A stretch of DNA of 64,000 nucleotides. Source: Parasphingopyxis algicola. GTDB lineage: Bacteria; Pseudomonadota; Alphaproteobacteria; Sphingomonadales; Sphingomonadaceae. Below, one piece after another: positions 39,279 through 46,735 of the stretch. The notes beneath the pieces were generated by a model. The model did not search any database. It was given only the letters and a program-made list of their open reading frames with translations, and was not told where the DNA came from. The DNA is taken from contig NZ_CP051131.1 in the NCBI RefSeq assembly GCF_013378075.1, positions 3,484,501 to 3,548,500 of the forward strand, read 5' to 3'. The stretch's first letter is position 1, and each line of letters begins with the position of its first letter. A program made the position numbers and the translations under genes.

Positions 39279-39743
39279 ATGAAGCTATCGAACGAAATCA
39301 GAAAATTCGTCGCTGATCAGCGCCTTGGCTTCTTAGCTACAGTATGCGCCGACGGCACGCCCAACTTATCGCCCAAAGGTCTAACGTTCGTTCTAAACGA
39401 ACAGCAAATCGTGATTGGCGAAATCCGCTCTCCCGGTACGATCTCGAACTTACTGCAACAACCAGTTGCAGAATTGAATGTGGTCGATCACCTTTCTCGC
39501 AAGGGTTTTAGATTTAAGGGTGAATGTCTCGTCCTTTCTGAAGGGAAAGTGTTCGAAGACTCGGTCAATTTCTTGCGATCGATGGGAGCGAAGTCAGACA
39601 TCAATTCTGTGATCTTGATGGACGTTCGAACATTGAAACCTTTGGTTTCGCCTGCATACGACCAAGGTCTTTCTGAGCTGGATGTGCGATCGCAATGGAA
39701 AATTCACTACGACCAATTACAGGGCGACGGCATCGCAAAATAG
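39279..39743 (+). CDS. Pyridoxamine 5'-phosphate oxidase-like flavoprotein
   Basis: A 154-residue split-barrel protein: G-F-L-A-T-V-C-A-D-G-T-P-N-L-S-P-K-G near 17-34 is the usual FMN/F420-binding start of the PNPOx-like family. These small members are usually FMN- or F420-dependent reductases of unknown substrate, not true PdxH. Base composition is clearly AT-richer than the neighbours and the codons are unusual, suggesting recent acquisition. It stands alone. Confidence 0.85.
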   Translation: MKLSNEIRKFVADQRLGFLATVCADGTPNLSPKGLTFVLNEQQIVIGEIRSPGTISNLLQQPVAELNVVDHLSRKGFRFKGECLVLSEGKVFEDSVNFLRSMGAKSDINSVILMDVRTLKPLVSPAYDQGLSELDVRSQWKIHYDQLQGDGIAK

Positions 39744-39849
39744 CACTTACGCCCTAGAGCGTTGTCCGACCTGCCAGCCTTTAGCAGACCGTCCGCTTCC
39801 CACTTTTCATCGGCCGTTCCGTTTTTAATGCCTTGCCCGCCGCCGCGCA

Positions 39850-40542
39850 TCAATCCTGCCCGCAAGGCTCGATCGCGCCCGGCTCCGGCCGGGGCCCGAC
39901 GCGTTCGAACATCGCGAAATAGCCGCCGATGTTCGGCATCGCGCGATAGACGACGCGGCGATAGCCGACCGCCTCGAATTCGCAATTGAGGAGATCGGGC
40001 GGCGTTCCGTGCCGGTTGGTCGGCCGGTCGGCATCGACGACGACGACCCGCCCGCCTTCGCGCAGGGCGGGACGCATGTTCCAGAGGAATTCGTACGGGC
40101 TCTCGATCTCGTGATACATATGCACCATGAAAATCCGGTCGAAACTGTCGGGCGGCAGCATCGGATCGGCGAACTCGCCCAGCCGGACGCTGACATTGTC
40201 GAGCCGTTCGCGGGTGACGCGCTCGGCCAGCCGGTCGCGGGTTTCGGGAATCACGTCCTGCGCCAGCACCCGGCCGCTATCGCCGACGCGCGGCGCCAGG
40301 CGGATCGTGTAATAGCCGTTGCCCGCGCCGATATCGGCGACGGTCATGCCGGCCTCGATATCGGCCATGTCCATCACGGTCTCGGCTTCGTTCACCCGGT
40401 CGCGCGATTCCTCGTCGGAGAACTGGCTGGCGGTGATATCGGACACCGGCCGGTCGGCCGGCGGGAAGGCCGATTCCCCGGAACCGCCAAGAATGTCGCA
40501 CCCCCCGGCGACCAGCAAGAGCAGGCATGCGGCAGCGCGCAT
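39850..40542 (-). CDS. Lipoprotein-leader SAM methyltransferase
   Basis: A 230-residue class I methyltransferase fold: V-A-D-I-G-A-G-N-G-Y-Y near 68-78 is motif I, with A-Q-D near 93-95 and V-D-A-D later. Oddly, it begins with a lipoprotein signal, M-R-A-A-A-C-L-L-L-L-V-A-G-G-C (lipobox Cys15), so the mature enzyme would sit outside the cytoplasm, where SAM is not expected. The ATG overlaps the prfB stop (TGATG) so it is coupled to RF2. Substrate unknown; it is not the PrmC that methylates release factors, which has an N-P-P-Y motif not seen here. Confidence 0.8.
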   Translation of the reverse strand: MRAAACLLLLVAGGCDILGGSGESAFPPADRPVSDITASQFSDEESRDRVNEAETVMDMADIEAGMTVADIGAGNGYYTIRLAPRVGDSGRVLAQDVIPETRDRLAERVTRERLDNVSVRLGEFADPMLPPDSFDRIFMVHMYHEIESPYEFLWNMRPALREGGRVVVVDADRPTNRHGTPPDLLNCEFEAVGYRRVVYRAMPNIGGYFAMFERVGPRPEPGAIEPCGQD

Positions 40543-41669
40543 CAGTCTATATCCTCGACCTCGACTTGTTCCCCTGTCACCTGCTGCGATAGCGCCGCGG
40601 CCATGAACTTGTCGAGATCGCCGTCCAGAACATCGGACGGCGAGGAGGAGGTGACACCCGTTCTGAGGTCCTTCACCATCTGATAGGGCTGGAGGACATA
40701 GGAGCGGATCTGGTTGCCCCAGCCGATATCGCCCTTGCTGGCTTCGACGGCATTGGCTTCCTCCTCGCGCCGCCGGAGTTCGGCCTCGTAGAGCCGCGCC
40801 TTGAGCATGCTCAGCGCCTCGGCCCGGTTCTTGTGCTGCGAGCGCTGCGATTGCGAGGCGACGACGATGCCGGTCGGTTCGTGCGTGATCCGCACCGCGC
40901 TGTCGGTCGTGTTGACATGCTGGCCGCCCGCGCCCGAGGCCCGGAAAGTATCGACGCGCAATTCGCTCTCGTTGATCTCGATCTCGATATCCTCGTCGAT
41001 GACCGGATAGACCCAGACACTGGAAAAGCTCGTATGGCGGCGTGCCGAGCTGTCATAGGGCGAGATGCGGACGAGCCGGTGGACGCCGCTCTCGGTCTTC
41101 GCATAGCCATAGGCGTTCTCGCCCTTGAGCAGCAAGGTGACTGCCTTCACGCCCGCCTGTTCGCCGGCGTGATAGTCGACGATCTCGACCTTGAAGCCGC
41201 GCCGCTCGGCCCAGCGTTGGTACATCCGCTGGAGCATTTCGGCCCAGTCCTGGCTTTCGGTGCCGCCCGCGCCGGCATGGATTTCCAGATAGGTATCGTT
41301 GCCGTCGGCTTCGCCCGCGAGCAGCGCCTCGGTCTTGTCGAGCTCGGCGCGTTCGGCCAGCGCCGCCAGCGCCGCGACCGCATCGTCGACCAGCCCGTCA
41401 TCGCCTTCCGCCTCGGCCAGCTCGATCATCTCGGCGGCGTCGTCGCGCTCCTGGCTGATCTTGCGGACGGCGGCGATCGCGCTTTCCAGCCGGCCGCGCT
41501 CGCGCATCACCTCGCGCGCCGCCTTGGGATCGTCCCAGAGCGTCGGATCCTCGACCTTGGCGTTGAGCGCGTCGAGCCGTTCCTTCGCGACATCCCAGTC
41601 GAGAAAGCGGCGCAACAGGTCCACGGCCTGGTTGATCTGATCGATATGGGCTTGCGCTTCGGCGCGCAT
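40542..41669 (-). CDS. prfB: Peptide chain release factor 2
   Basis: A 375-residue class I release factor recognising UAA and UGA. The catalytic G-G-Q is in S-G-A-G-G-Q-H-V-N near 245-252. The stop-codon tripeptide usually S-P-F in RF2 is S-P-Y here (I-S-P-Y-D-S-S-A-R-R). The gene is one continuous frame, with no programmed frameshift near codon 25 as in E. coli. It is coupled to the lipoprotein methyltransferase. Confidence 0.95.
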   Translation of the reverse strand: MRAEAQAHIDQINQAVDLLRRFLDWDVAKERLDALNAKVEDPTLWDDPKAAREVMRERGRLESAIAAVRKISQERDDAAEMIELAEAEGDDGLVDDAVAALAALAERAELDKTEALLAGEADGNDTYLEIHAGAGGTESQDWAEMLQRMYQRWAERRGFKVEIVDYHAGEQAGVKAVTLLLKGENAYGYAKTESGVHRLVRISPYDSSARRHTSFSSVWVYPVIDEDIEIEINESELRVDTFRASGAGGQHVNTTDSAVRITHEPTGIVVASQSQRSQHKNRAEALSMLKARLYEAELRRREEEANAVEASKGDIGWGNQIRSYVLQPYQMVKDLRTGVTSSSPSDVLDGDLDKFMAAALSQQVTGEQVEVEDID

Positions 41670-41806
41670 GGTCTGTCTGCTCCGGCTCGGGGGATGTGCG
41701 GGGACACGAAATAGCCGCTCGAACCCAATAGTAAATGGCAGTTCGCCAATCCGGCGATATAGTTGGCGTTTCGTCGGATGGACGGATGGCGCGCGTTGGA
41801 GATTGC

Positions 41807-42316
41807 ATGGTCCCGGATCTGGAAACCGAACGGCTTCGGCTCGTGCCGCCTGCGGGGCAGCACGCGGAGCTGTACGACCGCTTCTACACCGACCCCGCCG
41901 CGTCCGGCCATTATGGCGGTCCGCTCACACCGGCACAGGCCTGGAGCCGGCTCGCACAGGATATCGGCCATTGGCAGCTTCGGGGGTTCGGCGTGTGGGT
42001 GATGGAAACCCGGGCCGAGGGCAGGGCGGTCGGCACTTGCGGTTTCTGGCAGGGGCGGGACTGGCCGCGGGAACTGACATGGTGGCTGCTGCCCGAGGCG
42101 CGGGGCACCGGATTCGCGACTGAAGCCTCACTGGCGGCGATCGCCCATGCCTATGACGGCTTCGGATGGGCCGACGTCCAGACCTATATGGATGACGGCA
42201 ACGAAGCCGCGCGAAAACTCGTCTTGCGGCTGGGTGGCGACATTGTGGACCGGATCGCCTTTCCCGACGGGAAGATGCGGGACCTGTTCACGATACCCCG
42301 GCCGGACCGATTCTGA
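41807..42316 (+). CDS. GNAT N-acetyltransferase (RimJ/RimL type)
   Basis: A 169-residue acetyltransferase beginning L-E-T-E-R-L-R-L-V-P-P, the typical opening of RimJ/RimL-like GNAT proteins. The acetyl-CoA loop is P-E-A-R-G-T-G-F-A-T-E-A near 99-110, close to the usual R-G-x-G-x-A. GGAG precedes the ATG at 41807. It is divergent from prfB and convergent with the PBP1A gene, ending 9 bases away. The substrate is not predictable. Confidence 0.87.
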   Translation: MVPDLETERLRLVPPAGQHAELYDRFYTDPAASGHYGGPLTPAQAWSRLAQDIGHWQLRGFGVWVMETRAEGRAVGTCGFWQGRDWPRELTWWLLPEARGTGFATEASLAAIAHAYDGFGWADVQTYMDDGNEAARKLVLRLGGDIVDRIAFPDGKMRDLFTIPRPDRF

Positions 42317-42325
42317 CTGGGTGGG

Positions 42326-44869
42326 TCAGTAGATTCCACCCTCGGATTGCAGGAATTCGCTGTCGTTCCGGGGCGCATCGACCTCGACCGTATTCTGTTC
42401 GCCCTCGGGAAGAATCGCGCGCACGGGCCGGCGGGCAACGACATCGCGGCGGATCGTCCGGGTCGGCTCGCTGTCGGGCCGGAAAGCTTCCCAGATAATC
42501 GCGCCCCTCGGATCCTGGCTCGGCCAGCCACCGAATACGCGCCGGCCGCTGCGCCGGTCGATGCGGACCATGCGGATGCCGCGTGGCGCCGCGAAGGGCA
42601 CGACGGGTTCGCCTTCCATCACGTCCGCCATGAACTGACGGAAGATCGGCGCCGCGAGCGTGCCGCCCGCACCATAGCCGAGGCTGCGGGCCTGGCGGTC
42701 ATAGCCCATGTAAACGCCGGCCACGACGTTCGGCGTGCCGCCGACGAACCAGACATTGGTCGGACCGGTCGTCGTTCCCGTCTTGCCGAAAATCGGCCGG
42801 TCGAGATCGCGCAGCAGTGTCGCCGTGCCGCGCTGCACGACGCCCTGCAGGATATGGATGAGCTGGAAGGCGGTCATCGCGTCGACGACCTGCCGGCCCG
42901 GGATCGGCGGGCGCGGCATGCGGCCGCCGTCCCAGTCGCTGGCGTTGCAGCCTTCGCAGGCGCGCCAGTTGGCGGGATAGATCACCTCGCCCCGGCGGTT
43001 CTGGACATAGTCGATCAGCGAGGGGCCCACGTCCCGGCCGTGATTGGCGAGCATGCCATAGGCGTTGACGAGGCGAAGCACGGTGGTGTCGCCCGCGCCG
43101 AGCGATGTCGAGAGGAAGGGCTCATGGTCGCCGATCCCGGCATTGCTGATCAGTTCGACGACGTTCTCAATCCCGGTTTCGGACGCGGCGCGCACCGTCA
43201 TCAGGTTACGCGACTGTTCGAGGCCCCAGCGCAGGGTCTGCGGCCCGGCGACGCCGCCGCCCGAATTGCGGAAGCATTTGCGGCCGAGGGCAGCGCCCTG
43301 ATAGACGCAAAACGGCCCGTCGACGATGATCGAGGCGGGCGTCATGCCGTTCTCGAGCACGGCCGCATAGACGAAGGGCTTGATGCTCGATCCCGGCTGA
43401 CGCTCGGCCTGGGTCGCGCGGTTGAACGCCTCGAGCCGCGAGCTGAAGCCGCCCTGCATCGCATAGACGCGGCCGGTCTGGACATCCTCGACGACCATGC
43501 CGCCTGAAATGTCGGGCACCTTGGCGAGCGCATAATTGCCGCCCGACGGACGGACGGTAATGATGTCGCCGGGCTGCATCGTCGAAAAGGCGGTGCCGCC
43601 GCCCGATCGCGCGACGGAGGCCAGCGATCGCGGCAGGGTGGCGGTTTCGCCGTCGGAAAAGCCGATTTGCGCTGCGTTGCCGTCCTTCGAGAGCACGACC
43701 GCAACGCGCCAGTCTTCATAATCCACCGCCAGATTGGCGCTGGCGAGGCGCGAGCGCCATTCGCCGTCCTCCATCGGGATCGTCGCCACAGGGCCGGCCC
43801 AGGGCCGCCCGCGGTCGAAACGCAACAGGCCCGCGCGCAACGCGTTTTCCGCGCTGGTCTGCATATCGGGATCGTAGGAGGTGCGCACCCACAGGCCGCC
43901 CGAATAGACGCCATAGGGTCCGTCTTCCTCATCGTCGCCGAAACTGTCGATCAGGATACGGCGCACTTCCTCCATGAAATAGCCGCCGACATTGTCGGTG
44001 ACGGATTGCGAGGTGCGGGTGACGCCCAGCGGCAGGGCGCGCGCGGTTTCGTATGTCGCTTCGTCGACCCAGTCATTCTCGCGCATCAGGCGCAGCACGA
44101 GATTGCGCCGCGCCAGGGCGGCGTCCGGATTGGTCAACGGATTGTAGCGCGACGGCGCCTGCGGCAGCCCCGCAAGGAAGGCTGCCTCATGGATTTCGAG
44201 ATCGGCGACGTCCTTGTCGAAATAGGCGCGCGAGGCCGCCTGGACGCCATAGGCGTTCCGGCCGAGGAAAATCTGGTTGAGATAGAGTTCGAGGATGCGC
44301 TGCTTGGTCAGCGCGCTTTCGATACGCGTGGCGAGGATCGCCTCGCGTATCTTGCGAGTGATCGAATATTCGTCGGTCAGCAGCAGATTCTTGGCGACCT
44401 GCTGGGTGATCGTCGAACCGCCGCGCGCCCGTTCACCGGAGCCGATTTTGGTCACATAGTCGAAAACGGCCGCCGCGAGCCCCGGATAATCGAGCCCGCC
44501 ATGGGTGAAGAAAGACGCGTCTTCGGCCGCGAGAAAGGCGCGGATAAGCTGTGGCGGGAATTCCTCGAACGCGAGCTCGACGCGGCGCTCGCGCGCAAAG
44601 CTCTGGACCGGCTCGCCGTTCACGTCACGCACGAAAGTCGGGAGCGCCGGTTCGTAATTGAGCAGTCGGTCGGTCGAGGGCAGGTCCCGCATGAAGGTGA
44701 ACCAGAAGGCGATCATGGCGAGAATCGCGACGAGGACGAGGTAAAGCGGCCAGCGATACCGCCGCTTGCCGAGGAAGCGCCGAACGCTCGCCATAAGCCC
44801 CGTCGCCTCGCGCCGGAGCTTCACGCTCATGCTCGTATCGTCAATGCTGGTTTCGCCAGTGTCCGTCAT
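42326..44869 (-). CDS. mrcA: Penicillin-binding protein 1A
   Basis: An 847-residue bifunctional peptidoglycan synthase. One membrane segment at about 41-60, a GT51 glycosyltransferase domain (A-A-E-D-A-S-F with catalytic E116; G-G-S-T-I-T-Q-Q near 150-157), and a transpeptidase domain with S494-S-I-K, S-R-N, and F-G-K-T-G-T-T. An OB-like insert lies between them. It is about 100 bases from the amidase gene on the same strand, giving a cell-wall pair. Confidence 0.95.
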   Translation of the reverse strand: MTDTGETSIDDTSMSVKLRREATGLMASVRRFLGKRRYRWPLYLVLVAILAMIAFWFTFMRDLPSTDRLLNYEPALPTFVRDVNGEPVQSFARERRVELAFEEFPPQLIRAFLAAEDASFFTHGGLDYPGLAAAVFDYVTKIGSGERARGGSTITQQVAKNLLLTDEYSITRKIREAILATRIESALTKQRILELYLNQIFLGRNAYGVQAASRAYFDKDVADLEIHEAAFLAGLPQAPSRYNPLTNPDAALARRNLVLRLMRENDWVDEATYETARALPLGVTRTSQSVTDNVGGYFMEEVRRILIDSFGDDEEDGPYGVYSGGLWVRTSYDPDMQTSAENALRAGLLRFDRGRPWAGPVATIPMEDGEWRSRLASANLAVDYEDWRVAVVLSKDGNAAQIGFSDGETATLPRSLASVARSGGGTAFSTMQPGDIITVRPSGGNYALAKVPDISGGMVVEDVQTGRVYAMQGGFSSRLEAFNRATQAERQPGSSIKPFVYAAVLENGMTPASIIVDGPFCVYQGAALGRKCFRNSGGGVAGPQTLRWGLEQSRNLMTVRAASETGIENVVELISNAGIGDHEPFLSTSLGAGDTTVLRLVNAYGMLANHGRDVGPSLIDYVQNRRGEVIYPANWRACEGCNASDWDGGRMPRPPIPGRQVVDAMTAFQLIHILQGVVQRGTATLLRDLDRPIFGKTGTTTGPTNVWFVGGTPNVVAGVYMGYDRQARSLGYGAGGTLAAPIFRQFMADVMEGEPVVPFAAPRGIRMVRIDRRSGRRVFGGWPSQDPRGAIIWEAFRPDSEPTRTIRRDVVARRPVRAILPEGEQNTVEVDAPRNDSEFLQSEGGIY

Positions 44870-44972
44870 CGCGGGCCGGTTTACCAGCTTTGCCTATCGA
44901 TGCCAGCCGGTTTTTGACGGCGAAATCGGGGCGGGGCAGGGTGTCGGACCTTCTTGATACTGCGCGCAGCGG

Positions 44973-46229
44973 TCAGTCCGTGCTGGATGTCCGGCGGGCG
45001 AAATGGGTTTCGATCGCATCGGCGAGTCCGCGCGCGATCGCCCGTTGCCCGTCGCGCGAGAACAGGCGGCGCGCGTCCGACGAATTGGTCAGATAGCCCG
45101 ATTCGAACAGTATCGAGGGCATGTCCGGGGCCTTGAGGACGGCAAATCCGGCAAATCGATGATAGTCGTTGCGGAACGGCACCGTATCGCCGGCTTCGCG
45201 GCGCAGCAGCGAAGCGAAGCGCGCGGAGATATTCATCGTTTCGCGCTGCGTCAGGTCGATCAGGATCGAGCGGACATCGTCGTCCGCGCCGCCCAGATTG
45301 ACGCCGTTGATGACATCGGCTGCGTTTTCGCGGCTGGCCAGACGGGCCGTTTCGCGGTCGGAGGCCACTTCGGAGAGCGTGTAGATGGTCGCGCCGCTCG
45401 CGTCCCGGTTCTCCGCGGCGTCGGCATGGATCGAGATGAACAGTTCTCCCCCGAGCCGCCGGGCGATCTCGTAGCGCTCGCGCAGGACCAGGAAACGGTC
45501 ATCGTCGCGGGTCAGCGCCACCCGAACCCGGCCGGACGCCAGGAGCGCGTCGCGTGTCGCGAGCGCGATGGCGAGCGTCGCATCCTTTTCGTGCCGGTTG
45601 CCATAGGGCGAGATCGCGCCCGGATCATGCCCGCCATGACCGGCATCGATAACGACCAGCGGACGGCCGCGCGGGCCCTGTATCTCGGGCAGTTCCAGCT
45701 CGCCCGCCGGCGTCGCCCGCGGCAGGCGGACGGTCAGTTCGCCGCGGCCGCGCGGCGGGCGGGCGCGAAAGGCCATGGGTGGCAGGAAGCGCGCGCGGCC
45801 TGCATCGGCAGCGCTGGCGAACCGGACCCGGCTCACCGGCTGGATATCGAGCGTAAACGACCGGCCGTCGGCGGCAAAACTGCCGTTGGAGAAGATCGCC
45901 GGACGCGCGAGATCGAGGACGAGCCGCGCCGTTTCCGGATCATATTGACCCTGACGCACGGCGCGGATCGGACCTGCGCCGTCGACGCCGCTACCGGCGC
46001 GCGCGCCGGCCACGTCGATCGCGATGCGATAGGGATCGTCGAGCACGAAAGCGGACGCGTTGTCGACATAGTCGTCGAATTGCACGGTGATCCGTTCCGG
46101 CGTCACGTTCACGGCCTGGATGGCCGCCGCCAAGGCGGGCTGCCAGCCGAAAATCGCAAAAATGGCAAGCATCAGGGACATGGTCCCATATTGCCGCGCT
46201 ATCCCCCCTTTGGTCCAGCGCAAACACAT
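44973..46229 (-). CDS. amiC: N-acetylmuramoyl-L-alanine amidase with AMIN domain
   Basis: A 418-residue periplasmic amidase that splits peptide side chains from peptidoglycan during cell separation. A signal peptide ends near A-L-A-A-A (about residue 35), an AMIN domain (about 38-135) targets it to the wall, and an amidase-3 domain (about 195-410) carries the zinc ligands in D-A-G-H-G-G-H-D, H-E-K-D and S-I-H-A-D-A plus the catalytic F-E-S-G-Y. It is transcribed with the PBP1A gene and divergent from rne across a 506-base gap. Confidence 0.93.
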   Translation of the reverse strand: MCLRWTKGGIARQYGTMSLMLAIFAIFGWQPALAAAIQAVNVTPERITVQFDDYVDNASAFVLDDPYRIAIDVAGARAGSGVDGAGPIRAVRQGQYDPETARLVLDLARPAIFSNGSFAADGRSFTLDIQPVSRVRFASAADAGRARFLPPMAFRARPPRGRGELTVRLPRATPAGELELPEIQGPRGRPLVVIDAGHGGHDPGAISPYGNRHEKDATLAIALATRDALLASGRVRVALTRDDDRFLVLRERYEIARRLGGELFISIHADAAENRDASGATIYTLSEVASDRETARLASRENAADVINGVNLGGADDDVRSILIDLTQRETMNISARFASLLRREAGDTVPFRNDYHRFAGFAVLKAPDMPSILFESGYLTNSSDARRLFSRDGQRAIARGLADAIETHFARRTSSTD

Positions 46230-46735
46230 GATTAAGGTTACCCTTGTTCTTTTTCGTTCGCTGTCCGGGATAGGGCTGTGGCCTCAAAACGAGGTGAAAT
46301 AGTCTGGTTAACAACGGGTTCACCATGTTTGTCCGGGGTTTATGCGCCATGTCTGAGATGGTTTTTGTTGCGGGGCGGGGACGGCGCTGCTAGCGGTTTG
46401 CCGATAGGGGGTTGAATGTGCCGGTCGGCATGGCAACGTCCTGTTTTACATGGCCGGCGCATTTCCGCCCGGCTCACCAGGTTGACGCTGCATGAGGCAC
46501 ACACTTCCCGAACGACAGGCGATGCGCGAACCGCGCCGTCTTGCGTTCGTGACAGGTCGTCCCGCCCCCGAGGCCGGACATGCCGACGCAGCAGAAGCGA
46601 TTTTTTCCAATTCACCCCGAATGGGCGCGACGCCAAGTGCAATCGAGCACGGCGTGGTCGCATATCGCCCATTCCCATCAATTCGCATGCCCGCCCGCTC
46701 AACTCGGCCGGCCCGGCATGTTCGGAGACAAATAC
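46230..46735 (+). promoter_or_regulatory. Long leader/promoter region of rne
   Basis: A 506-base gap between the divergent amidase and RNase E genes, with no believable gene. An in-frame extension of rne upstream to 46580 looks non-coding in character. Long untranslated leaders of rne are known from enterobacteria, where RNase E cuts its own message. A T6 run at 46601-46606 and a strong hairpin (46619-46674) support a structured leader here. The presence of promoters for both genes is inferred. Confidence 0.45.
46619..46674 (+). ncRNA. Stacked hairpin in the rne leader
   Basis: Three collinear stems: GAATGGGCG (46619-46627) with CGCCCATTC (46666-46674), 9 bp; ACGCC (46630-46634) with GGCGT (46651-46655); GTGC (46637-46640) with GCAC (46647-46650), closing an AATCGA loop. 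It ends 61 bases before the rne ATG. It could be a target for RNase E self-control, as with the enterobacterial rne leader hairpins; this is inference. Confidence 0.45.
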
